The notes beneath the pieces are model-generated. The model was not told the origin of the DNA, did no database searches, and saw only the letters and a program-made list of their open reading frames with translations. Positions 1-7,111 of a stretch of 64,000 bases of DNA are shown piece after piece. Every line of letters starts with the position of its first letter. The first letter of the stretch is position 1. Origin of the DNA: Gammaproteobacteria bacterium (lineage in GTDB: Bacteria > Pseudomonadota > Gammaproteobacteria > SZUA-152); contig JAADGF010000051.1 of NCBI GenBank assembly GCA_013152545.1, positions 1 to 64,000 of the forward strand, in the 5' to 3' direction. The position numbers and the translations under genes are program-made.

Positions 1-548
1 CGGCGGCGCCCTGCATCTCGGGCAACGGGTTGGGTTCACGCACTTCGCCTTTTTGCTTCAGGTGATCGAGGATCTTCTTGATGATTGCCGGACGGCCGGC
101 AAACAGGAAGCGCAATGGATAGGAGAAACTCAGCACCCATTGTCGCATGGGCTGCTCGGGCAGCACCTCGTCCACCAGCAACGCCGCGCTCTCGGCCATG
201 CGCGCGCCGCAGCCGGGACAAAACCCTCTTCGTTTGCAGCTAGAACGCGACCAGGTGCTCGGCGTGACACGACTCGCAGCGCACCCGCAGAAAGCCGTAT
301 TCGAGGCGACCGCATCGGAGGTAGCCCTCAAACTCCTGCTCGACATACCCCGGCAATTCCCTGCCCCGCGCCGCCAGGTGCGCCTTGAACGTCGGGTAAT
401 ACGTTTCGACAATCTGATGAGAAAGGTTTTCTCGGGACGGTGACGCTGATAACGACCAGCATCCCTCTCCCGGGCAGCCGTCCTGGCCGCCGCCGCGTGG
501 GGCATGATCCGCGTCCTTGCGAAACTGTATATCCATACAGTTTATCAC
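1..548 (-). pseudogene. IS91-family (HUH) transposase, N-terminal part, frameshifted and cut by the window edge
   Basis: The reverse strand encodes the N-terminal zinc-binding region of an IS91-type rolling-circle transposase. Recognisable stretches are IVETYYPTFKAHLAARGREL, CGRLEYGFLRVRC and CESCHAEHLVAF, followed in another frame by SCKRRGFCPGCGARMAESAA and LLVDEVLPEQPMRQWVLSF. The first frame stops at TAG just after LVAF (about 239-241). Removing one base there restores a continuous reading through to the window edge, so there is a one-base insertion. The catalytic HUH and tyrosine motifs lie beyond the window. This stretch is clearly more GC-rich than the DNA to its right, which fits transfer. 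The start shown is a GTG; the family-like part begins about 40 residues in, so the first residues may be read-through from flanking DNA. Confidence 0.8.
522..543. promoter_or_regulatory. LexA-type SOS box
   Basis: The core CTGTATATCCATACAG (525-540) fits the gammaproteobacterial LexA consensus CTGT-N8-ACAG, and the symmetry extends to AAACTGT...ACAGTTT. It overlaps the 5' end of the IS91-type transposase reading frame. It could put that frame under SOS control or be left over from an SOS gene truncated by the insertion. The match is seen directly; binding is inferred. Confidence 0.55.
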
Positions 549-580
549 TTGACTGCGAGATCTTGAAACCTCAGCCGAAA

Positions 581-637
581 TGCCTGCCAGTGCCAGTCAT
601 TACCAGCCAGTTCCAGTCACTCCCACTCTATTATCAA
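581..637. repeat. Attachment-like site 1 (copy of the guaA 3' end) with CCAG-rich left arm
   Basis: Positions 617-628 (TCACTCCCACTC) are the reverse complement of the last codons of guaA, and the 27 bp from 611 to 637 recur exactly at 2958-2984. A left arm reading TGCCTGCCAGTGCCAG (581-596) is repeated at 6989-7004 and, with one change, at 7063-7078 just before the real guaA stop codon. The arrangement is what site-specific integration at the guaA 3' end would leave. No recombinase gene is in view. Confidence 0.7.
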
Positions 638-689
638 TAAGCCTTTTTTTGCTTTTATTTTCAATGATATATTTTCCTGCTAAATCGTA

Positions 690-753
690 ATACCATGAAC
701 AATACCATGCTCAGAAAATCCTTCAAAATGCCCGAAATGTGCTGATTGAACGC
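690..753. repeat. ATACCATG array, copy A
   Basis: Two direct ATACCATG octamers (690-697 and 702-709, 12-bp period) are followed by a block reading CAGAAAATCCTTCAAAAT and then a GATTGAAC tail. The same pair plus block recurs at 1486-1526 and 6420-6480. The array sits between attachment-like site 1 and the parD promoter. It may be a recombinase arm site, but that is inference. Confidence 0.6.
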
Positions 754-797
754 AGCCACACAGCAGAACCATGCTCCACGACCCGCAAATACATACA

Positions 798-826
798 TTG
801 ACAATCTTTGTATTTTAACCTAGTAT
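798..826 (+). promoter_or_regulatory. Sigma-70 promoter of parDE
   Basis: TTGACA (798-803) and TAGTAT (821-826) are separated by 17 bp, a near-consensus housekeeping promoter. A CGGAGG ribosome site (849-854) lies 6 nt before the parD ATG at 861. Confidence 0.65.
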
Positions 827-860
827 TCTTTGCGGAACAGTCTGCCCCCGGAGGCTATTT

Positions 861-1118
861 ATGCATATATCACTCACTCCCGAACTGGAATCCCGCATTA
901 AAGCCAAAGTGGAAACAGGCCTGTACAACAATGCCAGTGAAGTCATCCGTGAAGCGCTCCGTTTTATGGAAACGCATGAAGACTGGATTCACGAGATCAA
1001 ACTGGCCCGGCTGCGTGAGCAATTGAAAGTCGGGATTGATCAACTGAACCAGGGAAAAGGTATCGCAGTCGAATCAAGATCGGCGCTCGACACCTTGTTT
1101 GACGATATCAAACGCTGA
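861..1118 (+). CDS. parD: ParD-family ribbon-helix-helix antitoxin
   Basis: An 85-residue protein of the ParD/CC2985 type. The N-terminal HISLTPELESRIKAKV followed by NNASEVIREALRFME is the ribbon-helix-helix DNA-binding fold that mediates autorepression. The C-terminal half (LREQLKVGIDQLNQGKGIAV) is the amphipathic part that normally wraps the ParE toxin. It has a near-consensus promoter and a strong ribosome site, and ends 5 bp before the toxin reading frame, as in standard parDE operons. Because the adjacent toxin is frameshifted, this antitoxin may now be an orphan. Confidence 0.85.
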   Translation: MHISLTPELESRIKAKVETGLYNNASEVIREALRFMETHEDWIHEIKLARLREQLKVGIDQLNQGKGIAVESRSALDTLFDDIKR

Positions 1119-1123
1119 CCTTT

Positions 1124-1437
1124 ATGGCGTCCCATCAGCTTGTCATTGCGCCAGCCGCCAAAAATGACCTCAAAGACATTTACCAATACGGCTTACGACA
1201 GTGGGGACAGGCACAATCCGAAAACTACCTGGCCGCTGTAAAGAAGCAATTCTGGTTGCTGACTCAACAACCCCTTATGGCACCGAGCGCAACGAGCTCC
1301 TGCCAGACATCAGAAGCCTCCCGATAGAAAACCATACCCTGTTTTACCGTGTAACCGAGAATACGGTTGAGATCATCCGTGTACTACATGGCCGTCAGGA
1401 TGCGCAACGCCATCTGAACTCAACAACCACCAGCTAA
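1124..1437 (+). pseudogene. parE: ParE-family toxin, frameshifted
   Basis: The first frame (from ATG 1124) gives LVIAPAAKNDLKDIYQYGL and AVKKQFWLLTQQPLM, the N-terminal half of a RelE/ParE toxin. The second half, GTERNELLPDIRSLPIENH, LFYRVTENTVEIIRVLHGRQ, lies in another frame. The break is at about 1277-1283. Restoring one base in the short G run after CTTAT would join the halves into a toxin of about 103 residues, the normal length. A one-base deletion or a sequencing error is the simplest explanation. As it stands, translation of the first frame ends at 1325-1327 and gives 67 residues without the conserved C-terminal strand. Confidence 0.75.
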
Positions 1438-1456
1438 AGCTGGTGGTTGTTGAGTT
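1417..1456. terminator. Perfect 18-bp stem-loop over the parE stop codon
   Basis: Arms 1417-1434 and 1439-1456 are exact inverse complements with a 4-nt TAAA loop. The parE stop codon TAA lies in the loop. The stem is strong enough to terminate or stabilise the parDE transcript, but no long T run follows, so simple intrinsic termination is uncertain. Confidence 0.5.
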
Positions 1457-1485
1457 TCAATGACTTACCTTCCTAATAAATCGTA

Positions 1486-1526
1486 ATACCATGAACAATA
1501 CCATGCCCAGAAAATCCTTCTAATTG
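1486..1526. repeat. ATACCATG array, copy B
   Basis: Two direct ATACCATG octamers (1486-1493, 1498-1505) and the CAGAAAATCCTTC block repeat copy A. The preceding TTTCAATGACTTACCTTCCT also resembles the DNA upstream of copy A and downstream of site 2. This copy separates the parDE module from the fic module; no guaA-like core lies beside it. Confidence 0.6.
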
Positions 1527-1555
1527 ACACAAAAATTGCTGCGCCACACAGTATG

Positions 1556-2701
1556 TCATTTCCCATTCGAACTAAATCCATCCGGCTCGACAACGGTCAG
1601 CTCATAACGAGTTGTTCTGCCACCACCCTGTAACGGCATGATAATCCCCTTGGCAACCAGATCAGAAAGATCCCGGCTTGCTGTTCGATTGGGGCACTTG
1701 GTAATCGCTTCATATTTTTTAGTCGTTATTCCACCTTCAAAACCTTTTCGACCTTCAGCGAAAACCCGCGACACCATCCTGGCCTGCCGGGTGTTCAGCT
1801 GATCACCGTAGACTTCATAGAAACGCGTCTTGGCCAATACAAAGTTCACCTCTTCCCTGGCAATTTCCTGTGCCTTGATGATTGTGTCTGCGAAATAATC
1901 CAACCAAACATTAACATCCAGGCTGCCACGACTCGCCTTCTCCAGTTGCAGGTAATAGGTTTTTTTATCCCCTTCTATTGCCGTGGCAAGACAGGCCGTG
2001 GTTGGATAACCAAGAAACTGGGAAAGCGCATGGTCAGCAATTGCCCTGCCGACTCGACCATTACCATCGTCAAAGGGGTGAATCACCTCGAACCAAAGAT
2101 GCGCAATACCTGCTCTTGCGATCCCGTGTATTGTCTTATCCCCGCTCAAAGGACTGGTTTGGTTGTACCAGTCGATAAGCCTCGCCATTTCATCAGGCAC
2201 CAGAGTCGCTGGCGGGGCTTCATAGTGAACCTTTTCCCGTCCGTAAGGCCCGCTCACTATTTGCATCGGTGAAGGATCGTTACGGTACGCGCCACGCAGA
2301 ATAGACGTGTAGCGCTGCTCCGGGACAGCCATGGACTGCCACTTGCCCAGCAGGTCATGCGTCAGGGATGTTTGCCAATTCCTGCGAACGTCCACCAGCA
2401 ACGATGCAGCCCCGGCAGCTTTCTGGTCTGAGTTATCCGGCAGCGTATCCGATGTAATTAATGAGAGCAGCGATGACCTGACCGACTCTCTGTCCAGATC
2501 CTCGCCCTCAATGGCGCTGGTTTTGATAGCCTCGGAAAGCATCAAGTCAATCGTGGCATCCTCTTGAGACGCCATCGGTAGCGCATCAAAGCTGCCAGCC
2601 AGGCGTTCTGAGTTCAGGCGAAATTCAAGCTCCCGATCATTGAGCGCGCGATTGTCATAACAAAAATCTGGCCAGTCGGGCTGTTGCCATATCCACTTCA
2701 T
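1556..2701 (-). CDS. Fic-family protein (AMP-transferase type) with N-terminal inhibitory helix
   Basis: A 381-residue Fic protein. The Fic active-site motif HPFDDGNGRVGR is at about residue 205, with the catalytic histidine first. Near residue 61, TSAIEGE fits the inhibitory-helix motif [S/T]xxxE[G/N], placed N-terminally as in class II Fic proteins. The first 50 residues (MKWIWQQPDWPDFCYD) match the small domain often fused to such Fic proteins. The C-terminal 90 residues (KKYEAITKCPNRTASRDLSD, LVAKGIIMPLQGGGRTTRYE) look like a winged helix. Fic enzymes usually transfer AMP from ATP to a hydroxyl side chain of a target protein; the target here is unknown. It is transcribed against its neighbours and has its own operator-like repeats upstream. 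Confidence 0.9.
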   Translation of the reverse strand: MKWIWQQPDWPDFCYDNRALNDRELEFRLNSERLAGSFDALPMASQEDATIDLMLSEAIKTSAIEGEDLDRESVRSSLLSLITSDTLPDNSDQKAAGAASLLVDVRRNWQTSLTHDLLGKWQSMAVPEQRYTSILRGAYRNDPSPMQIVSGPYGREKVHYEAPPATLVPDEMARLIDWYNQTSPLSGDKTIHGIARAGIAHLWFEVIHPFDDGNGRVGRAIADHALSQFLGYPTTACLATAIEGDKKTYYLQLEKASRGSLDVNVWLDYFADTIIKAQEIAREEVNFVLAKTRFYEVYGDQLNTRQARMVSRVFAEGRKGFEGGITTKKYEAITKCPNRTASRDLSDLVAKGIIMPLQGGGRTTRYELTVVEPDGFSSNGK

Positions 2702-2722
2702 GGCGCGATTCTAGCACTTATT

Positions 2723-2772
2723 CACGCCACTATACAGATATATTTGGCGTGTTTATAACCTGAATCACGCCA
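2723..2772. promoter_or_regulatory. CACGCCA operator-like repeats upstream of fic
   Basis: CACGCCA occurs at 2723-2729, inverted (TGGCGTG) at 2745-2751 and directly again at 2766-2772. These lie 22 to 71 bp upstream of the fic start codon, where the promoter must be. The winged-helix tail of the Fic protein could be the binder, which would make it autoregulatory; this is inference. Confidence 0.45.
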
Positions 2773-2810
2773 CGCTCGTTCAAAAGGCGATATCTGAGCG
2801 CCGACCGCTG

Positions 2811-2893
2811 ATACCATAATTATGCCAATTTGCCACTCATGGTATTGCTGCTTTGTGCCTTACAGCGCTCGGAAATACCATGAAAAACACCAT
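2811..2893. repeat. ATACCATG array, copy C
   Basis: ATACCAT at 2811, inverted CATGGTAT at 2838 and ATACCATG at 2875, followed by ACACCATT. Offsets of 27 and 37 bp are almost the same as in the array at 6355 (27 and 38 bp). Sequence between the motifs differs, so spacing rather than sequence is conserved. The array lies just left of attachment-like site 2. Confidence 0.6.
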
Positions 2894-2957
2894 TGATGAT
2901 GCAGATTACATGGTGATTTATGCTGATTTATCCCTTACAACTCAAAGTGTTATAAAT

Positions 2958-3062
2958 TCCAGTCACTCCCACTCTATTATCAACAAGCCATTTTTAGCCT
3001 TTATTTTCAATGACTTATTTTATCTGCAAATGATAATACCATGCTCAGGAATTTGTTGAAAT
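2958..3062. repeat. Attachment-like site 2 and adjoining repeat
   Basis: Positions 2958-2984 repeat 611-637 exactly over 27 bp and include the guaA-end core TCACTCCCACTC at 2964-2975. Similarity continues for about 80 bp (AGCC, TTTATTTTCAATGA, then ATACCATGCTCAG at 3036-3048), as it does after site 1. The two copies frame a 2.35-kb segment holding parDE and fic. Confidence 0.7.
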
Positions 3063-3181
3063 GAACTCATTTTTCAGCAAATCCGTATGCGCGCTACATC
3101 TCATTTGAACACTGCTTCATCGGGTTGACCAAACTGATTATTACGAACAAACCCTTTATGGAATCAAGGAATGGTTGCATC

Positions 3182-3198
3182 AGTCCCATTTTGGGACT
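3182..3198. promoter_or_regulatory. Inverted-repeat operator before higB
   Basis: AGTCCCA-TTT-TGGGACT is a perfect 7-bp inverted repeat ending 14 bp before the higB ATG. Type II antitoxins such as HigA bind sites like this to repress their operon, so this is the likely operator. Confidence 0.55.
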
Positions 3199-3212
3199 AT
3201 TATTATCAATAC

Positions 3213-3515
3213 ATGAGAATCATCGCACTGTCGACGCTGAAAGCCTTCTGGGAAGAGAACTCAGAGTATCAGGATACCCGAGAGCCAACATTGGCCTGGT
3301 ACCGTCATGCCTTGCATACCGACTGGCGCTCACCTGCCGAGGTCAAGCAGGATTTCGGAAATGCCAGCATCCTTCAAGATGGCCGAGTGGTGTTTAATAT
3401 TGCAGGAAACAAGTATCGACTTGTGGTATGGATCAACTACACCTACAGAGTGGTGTACATCCGCTTTATTGGCACCCACAGGCAGTACGATAAGATTGAT
3501 GTGCAAACTATTTAA
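3213..3515 (+). CDS. higB: HigB-family mRNA interferase toxin
   Basis: A 100-residue protein with the HigB pattern: MRIIALSTLKAFWEENSEY at the start, then WRSPAEVKQDFGNASIL, VVFNIAGNKYRLVVWINY and VYIRFIGTHRQYDKID. This is the RelE-fold family (as E. coli HigB) that cleaves mRNA on the ribosome. The reading frame is open upstream to 3171, but ATG 3213 gives the family start and leaves the operator in front. HigB precedes HigA, the order that gives the system its name (host inhibition of growth). The stop codon is 15 bp from the antitoxin start. Confidence 0.85.
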   Translation: MRIIALSTLKAFWEENSEYQDTREPTLAWYRHALHTDWRSPAEVKQDFGNASILQDGRVVFNIAGNKYRLVVWINYTYRVVYIRFIGTHRQYDKIDVQTI

Positions 3516-3530
3516 CGGCCGGAGGATTAA

Positions 3531-3899
3531 CTGGACATCAAACCGATTAAAACGGATGCCGACTACCGAGCAGCATTAAAAGAAATTGAAAGTCTGATGA
3601 TGGCAGAAGCTGACACCCCGGAAGGGGAAAAGCTGGATGTCATGGTCACGCTTGTTGAAGCTTATGAAGCCAAACATTTCCCAATGGATTTGCCTGATCC
3701 TGTTGAAGCAATCAAGTTCGAGATGGAACGCAAGAGCTTAACCGTAAAAGACCTAGAGCCGATGATCGGCAAAAGTAATCGCGTTTACGAGATCCTTAAC
3801 CACAAGCGTTCTCTGACGTTGAAGATGATCTGGAAACTCCACGAAGGACTGGGTATTCCGGCTGAGTCCTTGATCAAACCGCCTCAAGCTCATGCCTGA
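3531..3899 (+). CDS. higA: HigA-family helix-turn-helix antitoxin (probable CTG start)
   Basis: The Cro/C1-type antitoxin of the HigBA pair. The C-terminal half (AIKFEMERKSLTVKDLEPMI, then NRVYEILNHKRSLTLKMIWK) is the helix-turn-helix, ending GLGIPAESLIKPP. The family N-terminus (DIKPIKTDADYRAALKEIES) is present only if translation begins at CTG 3531, which sits 5 bp after a strong GGAGG (3521-3525). The first in-frame ATG (3597) would drop 22 conserved residues and has no ribosome site of that quality. A CTG start should keep antitoxin levels low. The 3' end overlaps the next gene by 8 bp, suggesting one higB-higA-primase/helicase operon. Confidence 0.8.
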   Translation: MDIKPIKTDADYRAALKEIESLMMAEADTPEGEKLDVMVTLVEAYEAKHFPMDLPDPVEAIKFEMERKSLTVKDLEPMIGKSNRVYEILNHKRSLTLKMIWKLHEGLGIPAESLIKPPQAHA

Positions 3900-6309
3900 T
3901 CAAGGCGGAGATATGCTTCATGATATCTCCGCTATCGATTCCAGACTGGCTGATATTGAAAAGGAGAAGCAGCGGCTCATTGCGCTCAGAGCAGAGCTGC
4001 AAAAATCGCAGCCAGTACCCCCCACTTCAGATTCCTTTTCTCCAGAACAAAAGATAGCCATTTTCAGAAACCTGTTTCGTGGCCGCACCGACATTTTTGC
4101 CAATCGTTGGCAAAACCAGCGAGGGCGAAGTGGCTATTCCGTAGTCTGTGACAACGAGTGGGTTCAGGGTGTCTGCAACAAACCGAGAATCAAATGCCTT
4201 GACTGCGCTCACCGCCAGTTCAGCGAGTTAAATGATCAGATCATCTATCGCCACCTGGCAGGACAGCAGGTTGTTGGGCTGTATCCTCTCCTCCAGGACA
4301 GCACATGCCACTTGCTGGCTACCGACTTCGACAAAGGAAACTGGCAAAATGAAGTGAAAGCAATGTCCAGAGCCTGCACTGAATATGGCGTGCCTCACGC
4401 AGTCGAGATTTCACGCTCCGGAAATGGCGCGCACTTATGGATATTTTTCGATGACAAGGTACCCGCCAATAAAGCACGACTGCTGGGATTTGGTCTCCTC
4501 GATAAAGCGATGGAGACTTATCCAAACCTGTCTTTCGACTCCTATGACAGATTGTTTCCCAATCAGGACATTCTGCCCGAAGGGGGATTTGGCAACCTGA
4601 TTGCATTACCACTACAGCGCGAAGCCAGACAAGCAGGCAATAGCTCATTTGTCGATAAAGAACTGAATGTCATTGAAGATCAATGGCAGTACCTCGCACA
4701 GATAAAGAGGCTTTCCGGATCTGAGCTAAACAAGCTTCTTTCTCCGATTTCTCCCAACGCAAACCTGATTTCAGAGCAGGATGTTACTAATACGCGGCCA
4801 CCCTGGGAGATAACAGCCAAACCCAGGCCTCTAGTTCTGGATAACCCGCCCCAACAGGTAACGATAACGCTGGCTAACCACATCTACTTTGAATTGAAGG
4901 CACTGCCAAACGCCCTGTCAGCAAGATTAAGACGCCTGGCCAGCTTTTCGAATCCAGTTTTCTTTAAAACACAGGCACTTCGTTTTTCAACTCATGGCAT
5001 TCCGCAATTCATTTCCTGCGCACGTATTGAATGTGGCCCAGGAAATTCAACATGGTTGGCATTGCCTCGTGGGTGCCTGGATGATGCCCTCGCGTTATTG
5101 AAAGAGAACAACATAGACGTTCAAATCGATGATAAGCGCGAGTTGGGCACGAAATTTTCAGGCATAAAGCCATTGATAACCTTAAGGAAAAACCAACTGT
5201 CAGCCGTTAAAAAAATAGCCAAGCACGACACAGGTATACTGCATGCACCTACAGCGTTTGGAAAAACCGTGACAGCTATCGGAATGATCGCCAAACGTAA
5301 AACCAATACGCTCATTCTTGTGCATAGCCGCCAACTGCTTGATCAATGACTGGAAAGATTGCGATCGTTTTTGCCAGACGTGGAAATCGGCATCATCCGG
5401 GGAGGAAAGAAAAAGCCTACCGGAATTATTGATATAGCAACATATCAAAGTCTGATTAACAAGAAAGACAATACTATCTCCCCAATCGTTCAGGACTATG
5501 GGCATGTAATCGTTGATGAATGCCACCACATATCCGCCCCACGTTTTGAGATGGTGTTGAATGAAGTTCGAGCAAAATATGTACTCGGCCTTACTGCCAC
5601 CCCGGAAAGACAGGACGGCCACCAGAAGATCATCTTTATGGCTGCCGGCCCCATTCGGCACAAAGTTGAAAGATCAAGTAATGAAAAGTTTGAACAAGAA
5701 GTTCAAATCCATCAGCTCTATGATACGCCCCCGCTGCACCTTGCTCAGCCCGAGGATCGGCCAAAAATTACAGATGCCTACCGATGGATAATGGAAAACG
5801 AAAAACGAACGCGGCAAATCACGTCAGATGTGATTGATTGTGTTCACGAAAACAGGCACCCAATCGTCCTTACTGAAAGGCGCAAACATGCCGAAATGAT
5901 TAACAATCTTCTCAAAGAAAACGGTATTGATTCCATCATATTAAAAGGCGCAATGAAAGTCGCTGAACGCAAGCAAGTTGATGAGCATTTGCAATCGGCG
6001 CAGGTTGTGGTCGCCACCGGAAAGTATGTGGGAGAGGGTTTTGACTTGCCCAGGCTGGATACCCTGTTTCTTGCCATGCCCATCGCCTGGAAAGGCTCGC
6101 TGGCTCAGTACGCGGGAAGAATTCACCGGGAATCAGACGGTAAAACGGAAGTGACAATTCACGATTACGTTGACTGCGGCCTCCCCATGCTCCAACGCAT
6201 GTTCAATAAGCGCGAAAAAAGCTACAAGGCCATGGGTTATACCATCTTGTTCACGGATGAATCAGCCAGCACGGATAAGGCAAAGCAATTTGAAACTGTA
6301 CTGGTATAG
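3892..6309 (+). pseudogene. TOTE-type primase-helicase fusion interrupted by an in-frame TGA
   Basis: One reading frame of about 805 codons with a single internal TGA at 5347-5349. The N-terminal half is the archaeo-eukaryotic-type primase domain of TOTE conflict systems: FRGRTDIFANRW and GRSGYSVVCDNEWVQGVC, the metal-binding ATDFDKGNW (about residue 144), SGNGAHLWIFF (175) and SYDRLFPNQD. The C-terminal half is a superfamily 2 helicase: APTAFGKT (Walker A, about 452), VDECHH (541), LTATPERQDG (566) and QYAGRIHRE (738). The TGA falls between the Walker A and DECHH motifs (LLDQ-stop-LERLRSFL) where Trp (TGG) would fit, so one point mutation explains it. It overlaps higA by 8 bp. TOTE proteins are thought to act in conflict with invading DNA; this copy is probably inactive unless the TGA is read through. 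ATG 3913, behind GGCGGAG, is an alternative start. Confidence 0.8.
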
Positions 6310-6354
6310 CCAGTTTCCGGATTGCTCCAGAGCGCGAGTTATTCAAACTCTCTG

Positions 6355-6480
6355 ATACCATGCCAGCATCAGTTTGCCTTGCATGGTATCGATGTTTTCT
6401 GCCTTGCTATACGCAATAAATACCATGAAAAATACCATGTTCAGAAAATCCTTCAAAATACTTGAAATGTGCCGATTGAA
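6355..6480. repeat. ATACCATG array, copy D
   Basis: ATACCATG at 6355, inverted CATGGTAT at 6382, then the direct pair at 6420 and 6432, followed by CAGAAAATCCTTCAAAAT and GATTGAAC. It combines the inverted layout of copy C with the direct pair and block of copy A. It closes the higBA-helicase module on its right. Confidence 0.65.
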
Positions 6481-6877
6481 CACCTCTAGACAGCACCCCT
6501 AGGCCACCTTCCTGGCTTTGATTTCCAGGTGTATCCCCTCCTGTTCCTGCAGGTAATGGATAACCGCAAACAGGTTGCTCGCTGGGTGGGGTTCCCTAGC
6601 GCCCATTATACGCCAACAGTGCCGCATCAGCTCTTGCACAGGTAACCCACAATTCTGGAACTGCATGACAGAGACAACGAAGATGCGAATGGAGCACATT
6701 CCCCTCATCGCCTTCGAAATCCCAAAAGGCTAGCTCGGTTAACCAATTGCAAGCCTTCAATTCATTCATGAAAGCTGGAAATCTGATAACAAACGCCTAC
6801 GCCACCCAGAGGGAAGTGATCCGGGTAAGTTCATGGTCCTACGAGCACTGGATCTAGTGTGGCCTACTCGATCACTA
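6481..6877. other. Non-coding or decayed stretch between arrays D and E
   Basis: The only open frame is a 69-residue one on the reverse strand (6499-6708: LPVQELMRHCWRIMGAREPH...LEIKARKVA) with no family I recognise. It could be the tail of a decayed transposase or cargo gene. No confident gene, RNA or promoter is visible. Confidence 0.3.
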
Positions 6878-7004
6878 ATACCATGACGGGCGCAACACGC
6901 ATGGCATGATATAGGTGCGCCGCACTGATTTTGAGTACGGCGATACCATGATCTATACCATTGAAAAATGGTAATAACTGCTTGCCGATGCCTGCCAGTG
7001 CCAG
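6878..7004. repeat. ATACCATG array, copy E, and CCAG-rich arm
   Basis: ATACCATG at 6878, inverted near-copy CATGGCAT at 6900, then ATACCATG at 6943 and ATACCATT at 6955 (12-bp step as in the other arrays). TGCCTGCCAGTGCCAG at 6989-7004 repeats the left arm of attachment-like site 1. This is the copy nearest guaA. Confidence 0.55.
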
Positions 7005-7062
7005 GTGTTGCCAGACAGAAATGTGGGTAAGTTATTGGATATGTGAGCTTTCTGCGTCTTGA

Positions 7063-7111
7063 TGCCTGCAGGTGCCAGTCAGTGCCAGACGCGCGTCACT
7101 CCCACTCAATA
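7063..7111. repeat. Attachment-like core at the guaA 3' end
   Basis: The reverse complement of the guaA tail (codons for IEWE and the TGA at 7096-7098) contains TCACTCCCACTC (7096-7107), shared with sites 1 and 2. A diverged CCAG-rich arm (TGCCTGCAGGTGCCAG, 7063-7078) precedes it as at site 1. The guaA reading frame is intact, as expected when an element recombines into the 3' end of a gene and restores it. Confidence 0.65.

Noticed and set aside
1417-1456. Integron attC site at the parE end (RYYYAAC and GTTRRRY motifs are present)
   Set aside because: The two motifs follow automatically from one another in any perfect hairpin. The structure is too short, lacks the L sites and extrahelical bases, and no integron integrase or other attC is near.
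5347-5349. TGA as a selenocysteine codon
   Set aside because: No SECIS-like hairpin is evident just downstream, helicases of this family are not selenoproteins, and Trp fits the position. A nonsense mutation is simpler.
1-7111. Prophage remnant
   Set aside because: No capsid, tail, terminase or lysis genes are visible. Cargo consists of toxin-antitoxin, Fic, TOTE and IS sequence, which fits a genomic island better.
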